Below, one piece after another: positions 1 through 8,200 of a stretch of DNA of 13,252 bases. The first letter of the stretch is position 1. Every line of letters begins with the position of its first letter. The notes beneath the pieces are model-generated. The model ran no database searches and was not told the DNA's origin. It worked only from the letters and a program-made list of their open reading frames with translations. The position numbers and the translations under genes are program-made. This DNA comes from an uncultured bacterium (GTDB lineage Bacteria > Bacillota > Clostridia > Lachnospirales > Anaerotignaceae), in contig CAJMNV010000049.1 in assembly GCA_905214825.1 (NCBI GenBank), positions 1 to 13,252 of the forward strand, given 5' to 3'.

Positions 1-1
1 G

Positions 2-79
2 AAACGGATCATTATATCAAGCACGGAAGGGGAACTCTTTTATTTTATCCATCACAAAGCAAATACAAAACAAGTCTAA
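2..79 (+). other. possible 3' tail of an upstream gene (very uncertain)
   Basis: All three plus-strand frames are open at the left edge, so a truncated upstream gene cannot be assigned with confidence. Frame 2 ends with TAA at 77-79, directly before the ribosome site of the transporter gene, which is how a gene immediately upstream in an operon would end. Its last residues are IIISSTEGELFYFI followed by a short basic tail. This is weakly reminiscent of the C-terminal strand of a histidine-kinase ATPase domain, but it lacks the usual glycine-threonine element. Frame 1 is also open and stops at TGA 100-102, overlapping the transporter ATG. I see no convincing promoter in 1-98, which mildly favours transcription from further upstream. 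Confidence 0.2.
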
Positions 80-98
80 AAGGGAGGTATTATTCATC

Positions 99-1583
99 AT
101 GACAACATTTATTATCGGACTTGTACTTTTAATTGTCGGTGGTGTGGTATACGGGAAATTTGTGGAACATATTTTCCACCCCGATGACAGACAGACACCA
201 GCGGTCAAAAATCAGGACGGCGTGGACTTTGTTCCTATGAGCAAATTCAAAAACGCACTGATCAACCTGCTCAATATTGCAGGTACAGGGCCCATTTTTG
301 GACCTATCCAAGGTATCTTATTTGGCCCTATTGCTTTTATCACCATTCCTATCGGTTGTGTCATCAGTGGTGCAACACATGACTACCTGTGTGGTATGAT
401 GTCATTGCGTCAAAACGGTGCACAAATGCCCGGTATCGTAAACAAATTCTTGGGCAACAAAGTTTACCAAGTATACAACATATTCTTGTTGATACTGTTG
501 TTGCTGGTTGGTGCTGTATTTACATATACACCTGGGGATTTGTTTGCAACAGAAATCGCACATATTGAAGGCATTTCTACTGGCACATGGGTAATCTATG
601 GTGTAATTCTGGCTTATTACTTGATTGCAACATTGTTCCCTATCGACAAAATCATTGGTAGAATTTACCCCGTATTTGGTGCAGTATTGTTATTGTCTGC
701 AGTGGGCGTATTCTTTGGTTTATTCTTCAAAGGTTATGAATTGATGAATCTTGATTTGTCTAATGGTTTCACTGGTTTGTTTAACATGTATCCTTTGTGG
801 GATGCAGCAGGTAACACAGGAGCAGGCACACCTTTCTTCCCTGTATTCTTTGTAACTGTTGCTTGTGGTATCACATCTGGTTTCCACTCCACACAATGTA
901 CATTGATTGGTCGTAGTGTAACATCTGAAAAAGAAGGTAGCTTTACATTCTATTGGATGATGATTTTGGAAGGTTTCATTGCAATGATTTGGGCAGCAGC
1001 AGCTATGGGTATCTACAACCAAGGTTCTTTGAGTGGTGCAACTGGTGTTGTTGGTGAAGTTTCCAAAGATTTGTTAGGACCTATCGGTGGTTTGATTGCA
1101 ATTTTGGGCGTTATCATTCTGCCCATCACATCTGGTGATACTGCATTGCGTTCTTGCCGTCTGATTGTGGCAGAATATCTGCATATCGACCAAAAACAAA
1201 AGAAAAATCGTTTGATAGTTACCGCTTGCTTGTTTGTTCCTGTAATTGCCATTTTGGTATTTGCAAAAGTAAATCCTCAAGGCTTCAACATTTTGTGGAG
1301 ATACTTTGCATGGGCAAACCAAACAATCGCAGTATTTGCATTTGCAGCAATCTCTGTATATCTGATTGCGAAAAAAGGTGCTCCAAAATATGCATTCTTG
1401 ATTTCTTTGTTACCTGGTGCATTCTATTTGTTTATCATTACATCTTTCTTGTTAAACAGCTCCATTGGTTTTGGATTGCCTTTGTATATTGCATATATTA
1501 TTGGTGGAATTGCCGCTTTGTTGTACATCATTTGTGTACCTCGTATCGGCAAAAAATATGCAGCAAGCAAAATGGAAGAATAA
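99..1583 (+). CDS. cstA: CstA-family carbon starvation protein (peptide/pyruvate transporter)
   Basis: This is an integral membrane transporter of the CstA/BtsT family, whose studied members take up peptides or pyruvate with a coupling ion. The 494-residue protein is hydrophobic throughout, with roughly a dozen membrane segments. The family hallmark is near residues 41-97: GVDFVP, then AGTGPIFGPI at 61-70, then a glycine-rich helix ending in GATHD. A second conserved block, CGITSGFHSTQ, lies near residue 255, and a third, TSGDTALRSCRLIVAEYL, near 344-361. At 494 residues it is the short form common in Firmicutes and lacks the C-terminal extension of the roughly 700-residue enterobacterial proteins. 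The ATG follows GGGAGG at 82-87. A strong terminator follows the stop, and the next genes face the other way. The substrate cannot be told from sequence. Family assignment is secure; the symbol is by family. Confidence 0.93.
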   Translation: MTTFIIGLVLLIVGGVVYGKFVEHIFHPDDRQTPAVKNQDGVDFVPMSKFKNALINLLNIAGTGPIFGPIQGILFGPIAFITIPIGCVISGATHDYLCGMMSLRQNGAQMPGIVNKFLGNKVYQVYNIFLLILLLLVGAVFTYTPGDLFATEIAHIEGISTGTWVIYGVILAYYLIATLFPIDKIIGRIYPVFGAVLLLSAVGVFFGLFFKGYELMNLDLSNGFTGLFNMYPLWDAAGNTGAGTPFFPVFFVTVACGITSGFHSTQCTLIGRSVTSEKEGSFTFYWMMILEGFIAMIWAAAAMGIYNQGSLSGATGVVGEVSKDLLGPIGGLIAILGVIILPITSGDTALRSCRLIVAEYLHIDQKQKKNRLIVTACLFVPVIAILVFAKVNPQGFNILWRYFAWANQTIAVFAFAAISVYLIAKKGAPKYAFLISLLPGAFYLFIITSFLLNSSIGFGLPLYIAYIIGGIAALLYIICVPRIGKKYAASKMEE

Positions 1584-1593
1584 TCATAAAAAT

Positions 1594-1620
1594 AAAACGG
1601 CGGATTTCCGCCGTTTTTTT
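1594..1620. terminator. bidirectional rho-independent terminator
   Basis: AAAACGGCGG and CCGCCGTTTT form a 10-bp stem around the loop ATTT, followed by seven T on the plus strand. Read on the minus strand, the same stem is followed by TTTTATTTTT-like sequence. It therefore ends both the CstA-type gene (stop 11 bases upstream) and the converging lipoprotein gene (stop at 1632). Confidence 0.93.
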
Positions 1621-1631
1621 ATTATGATAAT

Positions 1632-2231
1632 TTATTTTTGTACAGTTTCTATGGTAACACTTGATATTTGTTTGAGCATATCCAACAAACCATCATCTAC
1701 TTTCAAAATGCTTGCTGTTGCTTTGACTACACCATTTTCATATGGGATATATGTAATTGCCACACTATATTCGCCATCATATGTATACAAATATGTAGTT
1801 GGTACTTTCAAGCCTTCATACAAAAAACTTTCATCATACATCAATATAGAAGTTGCTGCCAAAAACTCTGTACCTTGTATGCTATTGATTTGTGTTGTCC
1901 ACACAGAACTTGTCTTTTGTTCTATCACATGCTGTAATGTTTCATCTTCTGGCAACTTTACCACTTTTAGCACAATATCACCTGCACCTGTCACTGTATA
2001 CACTTGTTTGGGTGTGGTATAATCTTGGCCACCAATTTTTTGTACTATTTGTTTCAAATTTTCATTTTCAGAAAACAATGTAAAATAAGTATCATCTTCC
2101 GCCATTTTATCAATCACCTGTGCCATTTCCAATCCTTTATCATATAATGACACAATATTTACATTTACATTTGCACCACAACCTGTTAACAACATACTTA
2201 TTGCCAATACTGCCAATATATATTTTTTCAT
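1632..2231 (-). CDS. small lipoprotein of unknown function
   Basis: I do not recognise the family. The 199-residue protein begins with a lysine-containing hydrophobic signal and a lipobox, LLTGC, with the lipidated cysteine at residue 18. It should therefore be exported and anchored on the outer face of the cytoplasmic membrane. The mature part is a mixed alpha/beta-looking sequence with no cysteine cluster and no catalytic motif that I can see. The reading frame extends further upstream, but the start at 2231 is preferred: it has AAGGGG just upstream, gives an intact signal peptide, and its ATG overlaps the TGA of the Nudix gene as ATGA. This implies translational coupling, so it is the last gene of the kinase-Nudix-lipoprotein operon. 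The bidirectional terminator follows. Lipoprotein status is secure; the role is unknown. Confidence 0.82.
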   Translation of the reverse strand: MKKYILAVLAISMLLTGCGANVNVNIVSLYDKGLEMAQVIDKMAEDDTYFTLFSENENLKQIVQKIGGQDYTTPKQVYTVTGAGDIVLKVVKLPEDETLQHVIEQKTSSVWTTQINSIQGTEFLAATSILMYDESFLYEGLKVPTTYLYTYDGEYSVAITYIPYENGVVKATASILKVDDGLLDMLKQISSVTIETVQK

Positions 2232-2623
2232 ATTTTTTCCCCTTTTCGTTGTAATGCTTCCAATATCTCCACATCTGCGGGACAAAATGTATAGTTTGAA
2301 ATTTCTTTTGTTGTAATCCATTGCAAATCGTTATGTTCCCATTTTTTTGGTTCTCCATTGACAATGATTGCATGAAATAATGTTAAATTGACAATCATAT
2401 CAGGGTATTCATGTGTCACTTCCATAAATACATCACCCACAGAAATAACAACACCCAATTCTTCCAGACACTCTCTTTGCAATGCTTTTTGTTTCGTTTC
2501 ACCTGCTTCCACTTTTCCTCCCACAAACTCCCAAAGCAACCCTCTTGCTTTGTTTGCGGGACGTTGACAAATCAAAAAACGCTCATTTTGCCAAATCAAT
2601 GCCGCTACCACTTCCACAGCCAT
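2228..2623 (-). CDS. Nudix hydrolase, MutT/8-oxo-dGTP diphosphatase type
   Basis: A Nudix pyrophosphohydrolase of 131 residues, the size of E. coli MutT, which removes oxidised dGTP from the nucleotide pool. The Nudix box is complete at residues 36-58: G, five residues, E42, seven residues, R50-E51, then E54-E55 and G57-V58. The glutamates bind the catalytic magnesium. Two small departures are seen: the residue before the box glycines is valine (EFVGGK) where MutT has proline, and Cys52 stands at the usual hydrophobic position after RE. An in-frame TTG lies at 2647 and an ATG at 2629, but the ATG at 2623 has AAGAAGG at suitable spacing and gives the family-typical N-terminus. The gene follows the PfkB gene by 16 bases and overlaps the lipoprotein gene by 4. 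Nudix substrates vary widely, so the 8-oxo-dGTP role is inferred. Confidence 0.88.
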   Translation of the reverse strand: MAVEVVAALIWQNERFLICQRPANKARGLLWEFVGGKVEAGETKQKALQRECLEELGVVISVGDVFMEVTHEYPDMIVNLTLFHAIIVNGEPKKWEHNDLQWITTKEISNYTFCPADVEILEALQRKGEKI

Positions 2624-2639
2624 TGTCATTCCTTCTTTC

Positions 2640-3569
2640 TCAATCAAATGTTATTTGAAAATCTGTTTCCAAACATTTTCTTATTTTTGCAAAGTCTTCA
2701 TACGCCAACAAACCACCTTCTTTTGCCACAACTGCTGCCGAAACATGATTTGCCACAAGCAATGTCTTTTCCCAATCACAGCCAAATCTTCTTGCCGCAA
2801 TCACAGCACCAATATGGGCATCGCCTGCACCAATGGTATCCACAACATTTGTTTTGATAGGTTCTGCGGTATAGCTTTGGCTACCGTCAAAACAATATGC
2901 CCCCTTTTCGCCCAATGTAATGATAACTGTATTTTGGGTCATGGCATATAACATTTTTGCAGCTTGTTCTACGGTATCACAATTTGTCACTTCTATACTT
3001 TCTTGCTCATTCAAATGCAATATTGGGTGTAATGCAAGCACTGCATTCCATTTTTCTTGTTCAATTTTCAAAATACGAGGGCCGGGAGCAAAATACACTT
3101 GATATTCTGGGTGTTTTTGCAAATAGTTTATGATATTCCAGCCTGTATACTCCTCTACTTCCAAACCACAAATATACACACTATCAATCGAAGCTGTGTC
3201 AATCGTTTTCAAATAATCCTCATAAAATGTATATTCGATTCCATGGTCTACAATAAAAGTGCGTTCACCATCTGCCTCTACCATACAATAACAACAACCG
3301 TTTTCTTCCTCTGGCACACGCACATGAATAGGTACGCCTCTTTCTTGCAATTTTTCATATACAAAATTTCCATACATGCCACCACCCACTGCGGTACACA
3401 AGCTGTACGGTACATGAAAATGTCGCAATATATCACTGACCAAATATGCACAACCACCCAATGAGCGACTTTGTTTGATGATATGAATATCTTCTTTTTT
3501 GACTGGCAAATGTTCAATTTTAATAATGACATCTACCACAGACGAACCAATGACCAATGTTTGTCCCAT
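2640..3569 (-). CDS. PfkB-family sugar/nucleoside kinase
   Basis: A cytoplasmic ribokinase-fold (PfkB) kinase of 309 residues that would phosphorylate the hydroxymethyl group of a sugar or nucleoside with ATP. The C-terminal signature is DTIGAGD at 244-250, with Asp250 as the catalytic base and the GAG as anion hole. Other family marks are the N-terminal glycine pair (LGGCA, 37-41), APGPR (161-165), the NEQE motif at 187-190 and the ITLGEKGA strand at 217-224. The usual DTxGAGDxF has His at the last position here. The ATG is preceded by GGGAGGAA. It is the first gene of an operon with the Nudix and lipoprotein genes, with its own promoter and palindrome upstream. PfkB sequences do not reveal the substrate without a tree. 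Ribokinase-like, adenosine-kinase-like and pseudouridine-kinase-like roles all remain possible. Confidence 0.9.
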   Translation of the reverse strand: MGQTLVIGSSVVDVIIKIEHLPVKKEDIHIIKQSRSLGGCAYLVSDILRHFHVPYSLCTAVGGGMYGNFVYEKLQERGVPIHVRVPEEENGCCYCMVEADGERTFIVDHGIEYTFYEDYLKTIDTASIDSVYICGLEVEEYTGWNIINYLQKHPEYQVYFAPGPRILKIEQEKWNAVLALHPILHLNEQESIEVTNCDTVEQAAKMLYAMTQNTVIITLGEKGAYCFDGSQSYTAEPIKTNVVDTIGAGDAHIGAVIAARRFGCDWEKTLLVANHVSAAVVAKEGGLLAYEDFAKIRKCLETDFQITFD

Positions 3570-3598
3570 TTGTATTTCCTCCCAAAATATACATTGTG

Positions 3599-3617
3599 AT
3601 ATGATATTGTATCATAT
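3599..3617. promoter_or_regulatory. palindromic operator candidate over the kinase promoter
   Basis: ATATGATA and TATCATAT are perfect 8-bp inverted arms around TTG. The element covers the predicted -10 hexamer (3606-3611) and its TG extension. It has no G/C-rich stem or T-run, so it is not a terminator. A repressor or activator site is plausible, but the AT content makes a chance palindrome possible. Confidence 0.4.
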
Positions 3618-3635
3618 ATATCCCTTGTTTTACAA
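3606..3635 (-). promoter_or_regulatory. sigma-A-like promoter of the pfkB-Nudix-lipoprotein operon
   Basis: Reading on the minus strand: TTGTAA at 3635-3630, an 18-bp spacer, and an extended -10 element TGATACAAT with the hexamer at 3611-3606. It lies about 40 bases upstream of the kinase ATG and overlaps the 3' end of the metallo-beta-lactamase-fold gene. I see no terminator between that gene and the kinase, so readthrough is also possible. Confidence 0.6.
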
Positions 3636-4337
3636 CTCTGCTTCCAATTCTGCCAATAATGCCACTTTTGTTTGTGGTGGGTGGTGTCCTTTGATACAAT
3701 GTGTAAATTCAATATTTTTTAGTACCTGTATATATAATCGCAACAATGATTTATCATATACCCAATCATCACCCACAGGCACAGAACAATAGCTGTCGCC
3801 CAAAAACAGCACACCATCTACCAATATCACAACACTATCATTTGTATGTGGAGAAATCACACGGAAAAATTCCGCCCATACACCACCCAAATACAAGGAC
3901 AAACGATTTTCAAATACCATATCTGCTGTTTTTACATTTATTTTGGTTCTATCCGGATATTCCAAACGAATATGTGTATCACAAAAAGGGGTTTCTTCTC
4001 CTGTTTGCAATCGTTTTTGCATATCACTTTCCTGCCAGCCCCATTGTTCCATTTTTTCTAATTTTTGTTGTGTGTGCATACAAGCAATACAAGGGATACC
4101 TGTTGCCATCATACCAAATGTATGATCCCAATGAAAATGTGTCACACCACAAAATGCAGGCAAAGGAAATCCTTTTTGTTTGACAGCATCATAAAAACAT
4201 TTCACATGAGCCGCAGAATTTCCAGCGTCCAGCATCAAAGAAAATTTGTCTCCTTTGACATACCCTAAACAAGGACGGTCTGTTGTACTGTCATGTTCTG
4301 TATAATACACCCTTTGTGTCAATGCTTTTAATTGCAA
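3630..4337 (-). CDS. metallo-beta-lactamase-fold hydrolase
   Basis: A 235-residue metallo-beta-lactamase-superfamily enzyme, probably cytoplasmic because no signal peptide is visible. The zinc-binding motif is THFHWDH at 66-72, giving His67, His69, Asp71 and His72. Later ligands are His164 (SPHTND), Asp181 (LGDS) and His218 (KGHH), so the metal site looks complete. The order of motifs fits the general hydrolase group (glyoxalase II-like, thioesterase-like or lactonase-like), and the natural substrate cannot be told. The start is TTG at 4337. AGGAGG lies 7 bases upstream with no better start in frame, and the gene begins 10 bases inside the end of the patatin gene. The two are therefore very probably translated from one message. 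It is not evidence of antibiotic resistance. Confidence 0.87.
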   Translation of the reverse strand: MQLKALTQRVYYTEHDSTTDRPCLGYVKGDKFSLMLDAGNSAAHVKCFYDAVKQKGFPLPAFCGVTHFHWDHTFGMMATGIPCIACMHTQQKLEKMEQWGWQESDMQKRLQTGEETPFCDTHIRLEYPDRTKINVKTADMVFENRLSLYLGGVWAEFFRVISPHTNDSVVILVDGVLFLGDSYCSVPVGDDWVYDKSLLRLYIQVLKNIEFTHCIKGHHPPQTKVALLAELEAEL

Positions 4338-5194
4338 TGTGTTTCCTCCTCTGCCATAAATGCTCGCAATGTATCTAATTGGTGACGTGCTTGTTCATAT
4401 CCATGATGATAAAAACGCATCAATTTATAAAAATCTTTTTCTGTTCTTTTGACTTCTTGTATTTCTGGTCGTATGACAAATACTTTACCTTCTGCTTCCA
4501 AACGACGTATGGCAATCAAATTTTTGTTATACACCAAAGGTCTTTTTAATATAGCTGTTTGCACAGCTGGATATTTGTGATACAATTTTGCAATCAATTT
4601 TGTAGAACGTTCTGATTTCATAGAAAAACCTCTGCTTCTGGTCTGTATCACAACCACTTTATCACACCCCATATCCAATGCATGTTGTACAGGAATAGAG
4701 TCAGACACACCACCATCTATATAGTATTTTCCGTCCAATTCCACAGGATATACTGCCCCTGGCATGGCACAAGACGCTTTTAACACTTGCATCAATCTTT
4801 GTGGGTTTTTCTTTTCACTCAAAAAAACAGTTTTTCCTGTTTCACACTCTGTGCAACCATATTCAATTTCCATATTTGATGCAAAATATGTGTCATAATC
4901 GAAGGGGAAATATTGATTGGGGAATGCATCAAATATCATATCCATATCCATCAGTTGTTTTTTACGCAGTAATGTACGCATTCCCATATATTGATATTTT
5001 TTGTCTTTTTGTATCATAGTTTTGCGTGTTCTGCCAATTTGCCACGACACATAATCCGCACCATTGCAGGCTCCCGCAGATACCCCCACAATATAAGGGA
5101 ATTTGATATTTTCCTCCATAAAACAATCCAATACCCCTGCGGTATATACCCCACGAGAAGCCCCACCTTCCAGTACCAAACCAATTTTTTTCAT
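4328..5194 (-). CDS. patatin-like phospholipase (RssA/YjjU-type)
   Basis: A 288-residue bacterial patatin-like lipid acyl hydrolase. The Ser-Asp dyad is intact: the oxyanion loop is GGASRG at 10-15, the nucleophile is Ser39 in GVSAG (37-41), and the partner is Asp160 in DGG. The first residues lead straight into the oxyanion loop with no signal peptide, so it acts in the cytoplasm or on the inner face of the membrane. The C-terminal 100 residues are basic and tyrosine-rich, as in the YjjU-like branch. It starts at ATG 5194 after AAAGGGGG. It is separated by 66 bases and a stem-loop from the efflux permease upstream, and it overlaps the metallo-hydrolase gene downstream by 10 bases. The pairing suggests both enzymes act on ester substrates or a shared pathway, but that is inference. 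Confidence 0.92.
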   Translation of the reverse strand: MKKIGLVLEGGASRGVYTAGVLDCFMEENIKFPYIVGVSAGACNGADYVSWQIGRTRKTMIQKDKKYQYMGMRTLLRKKQLMDMDMIFDAFPNQYFPFDYDTYFASNMEIEYGCTECETGKTVFLSEKKNPQRLMQVLKASCAMPGAVYPVELDGKYYIDGGVSDSIPVQHALDMGCDKVVVIQTRSRGFSMKSERSTKLIAKLYHKYPAVQTAILKRPLVYNKNLIAIRRLEAEGKVFVIRPEIQEVKRTEKDFYKLMRFYHHGYEQARHQLDTLRAFMAEEETHCN

Positions 5195-5222
5195 AAAAAA
5201 ACCCCCTTTGTATAAAATACCA

Positions 5223-5254
5223 ATATCCGCTGTCTGTATATTGACAGCGGATAT
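5223..5254 (-). terminator. perfect 12-bp stem-loop after the efflux permease; weak terminator candidate
   Basis: ATATCCGCTGTC and GACAGCGGATAT form a perfect 12-bp inverted repeat around an 8-base loop. It starts 7 bases after the permease stop codon on the minus strand. The following transcript sequence is TGGTATTTTAT, so the U-tract is short and displaced. It may end most efflux transcripts, reduce readthrough into the patatin gene, or protect the 3' end of the message. Confidence 0.5.
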
Positions 5255-5260
5255 ACACCA

Positions 5261-8200
5261 CTATGATATATTTACATTCTGTTCTTTTTCAGCACGTTTT
5301 GTAGCTCTTTTTTGTTGTCTAGCCGCTTTTTTTGCCCGTCGTTTTTCTTTGCGTTGATACATACTTGCATACAACACAGGAATAAACACCAACGTCACCA
5401 AAGAAGAAAGTGACAAACCAAATATTACGCTCAATGCCAAAGACCGCATGGTCTCACTACCTTCCCTTTGTGTGATGACCATCGGAATCAAACCCAATAT
5501 AGTCGTCAATGTTGTCATCAATATAGGACGCAAACGACGAGGGCCTGCTGTTGTCAATGCCTCAAAATAACCCATACCACGCTCTATCAACTGATTGGTA
5601 TAATCCACAAGTACAATACCATTGTTTACCACCATACCAGCCAGCATGATAAAGCCCATCATTGCAGGCATTGTGATGGTATTGCCTGTCAAAAACAGCC
5701 CCAATATCGCCCCTGTGAACGCCAAAGGCATAGAAAACATCACAATCATGGGATAGCGCAGGCTTTCAAACTGTGACGCCATAATCATATACACCAAAAG
5801 CACCGCCACAATCAATGCAACCGAGAGCGATGCCATAGCATCATTCATCATTTCCAAATTACCAGAAAAACCATAATTACAACCTTCAGGGAAAGGATAG
5901 CTATCCAACAAAGATATTACCATTTTTTGTGCCTCACTACCACTCATACCTTCCGTGGAAGCATTGATAGTAATATAATTTTTTTGATTTTCTCTGTTTA
6001 TGGCTGTGGCACTTTCTGACATTTCCACAGTTGCAATATCTTGCAATAACACTTCGCCGCCATATGATGATGTAACCGTTAAATTTCCAATATCAGTCAA
6101 ATAATTCAACTCATCGGTATCATATCGCAACACCACATCAATTTCTGTACCATCTACTTTATATTGTGTTGCCGTAGAACCAGAAATTGCAGTATTCAAA
6201 GCATTTGCAATCGATGCGGTTGTAATACCATATGCAGATGCTTTATCTCGATTGATGATGACTTTTGCCTCTGGTACAGTTTCACCTGTAGAACCTTCTA
6301 CATTTGTCAGACCTTCGGTATTGCTTAATAATGTAATCAAATCTTTTTCTATTTTCATCAACACATCAGAATCATAGCCATATACGTTGAATGATACATC
6401 TGCACCACCATAACTCCCCATTGCAGAACCACTTGACGTTGCGGTAATATCTGCCCCCGGAATATCAGAAAGCAATTTTTCAATTTCTTTTGCAACTTCT
6501 TTTGTAGAACGTGTACGTTCCAATTTATCCACCAAATTCATGGTAATAGATGCCGAAGATGTACCAGAAGACATCATGCCGCCACCCACAGATGCATAAA
6601 CCAATTCAGCTTCTGGGATTTCCTGCAAACGATACAGCACTTCCCACACTACTTCTTCTGTGGTATCCAAATTTGTACCGCTTGGCAATGAAACAGAAAT
6701 ATTTGCAACACCTTCATCTGTTTCTTCCATAAAGTCAAAACCCACTTTTGGCAATGTAGACAAACTGCCAAAAAATGCTGCCAAAACAAGCACAATCGTA
6801 ATAAATCTGTGATGCAAAGCACATTTTATCAATTTTTCATAAACATTGCTTAATCTATCAAAAAACAAATCCCATTGATAAGATATATTATACCAACGTT
6901 TTTTGGTATTTTTCTTTTTGGGACTTCTTTTCAAAAATACTGCACAAGCCATTGGTACAAATGTGATAGAAACCACCAAAGAGGACACCAAAGAATAACA
7001 AATGGCATATGACAATCCTTTCATCATTTGCCCCACAGAACCCGACACAAACGCAATGGGCAAAAATACTGCAACGGTTGTCAATGTGGAGGCAGTGACT
7101 GCCATCGTTACTTCTTTTGTACCTGCTTCTGCTGCTTCTGCTGGCTCATACCCTCTTTCATAATATTGATAAATACTATCCAATACCACCACAGAGTTAT
7201 CTACCAACATACCAATCCCAATGGCAAGCCCACCCAATGATATGGTGTTGAGTGTCATATTTGTCAAATACATCAAACCAAAACTTGCCAATATGGACGT
7301 TGGAATAGACACCGCAATAATGGCTGATGTAATGGGATTTTTCAAAAATACCAACAATACAAAAAATGCAATCAATGCACTCAAAAATGCGGTTTCTGTC
7401 ACATTGGACAGTGACAATTTGATATAATCCGATGTATCAGAAAGCATTGTCAAATGCAATTCTTTATAATCTTTTTGTATCTTTGCAATTTCTGCATTCA
7501 ATTTTTCGCTGACATCAACCAAATTGGCTGTGGATTGTTTATCAACCGAAATCATAATACCATAATTGCCGTCAATGATACTAAATGAGTCCCTATCTAC
7601 TGCCACTTCCTCTACCCTTGCCACATCTTCTAAATGTATGATAGCACCATCAGGCGTTGTCAAAGGCAATTTTTCAATTTCTTGTATAGAACCAAATTCC
7701 CCCAATGTACGCACTTGCACTGTGGTAGAACCTTGTGACAAAGAACCAGAGGGCAAATTCATGTTTTCTGCTTTTAATATTTGTGACAATGTGTTTGGTG
7801 TCAAACCATAGCCGGCCATTTTGTCTGGATTTATGGTAATACGAATTTCCCTTTGTGTGCCACCTGTCAAAGACACGGATGCAACCCCTTCGATACGTTC
7901 CAAACGATTTATGACATTGTCTTCCAACATTTCATGCAACACATGCAAATCCATGTTTTCTGCTGTCACACCCAATACAATAGGTACAGCATTCATGTCC
8001 ATTTTTAATATATTTGGCTCTCCTGCATCATCAGGCAATATAGATTTTGTGCGGTCGACGACTTCCCGCAAATCCACAGAAGCCATATCGATATCGGTAC
8101 CATCTACAAACTGTACCATTACCATTGAAAAATTTGCTGATGATACTGATGTCACCTTTTCTACATTGGTAACCGTGCTGACAGCCTCCTCCAAAGGCTT

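Noticed and set aside
1154..2022. Two plus-strand frames of 157 and 185 codons overlapping the CstA-type gene and the region after it
   Set aside because: They run out of frame through the transporter gene and across its terminator, and their cysteine/isoleucine-rich sequences have no family look. The transporter and the lipoprotein on the other strand account for the bases.
2655..3464. Plus-strand frames opposite the PfkB kinase
   Set aside because: They are antisense shadows with compositionally odd peptides; the kinase motifs on the minus strand are complete.
3630..4337. Antibiotic-resistance beta-lactamase
   Set aside because: The fold motif is shared by many unrelated hydrolases, there is no signal peptide, and the context is an intracellular lipase gene.
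5241..5267. TTGACA with TATGAT on the plus strand beside the stem-loop, as an antisense promoter into the permease
   Set aside because: The spacing is only 15 bp and the -35 belongs to the stem of the inverted repeat, so chance is the simpler explanation.
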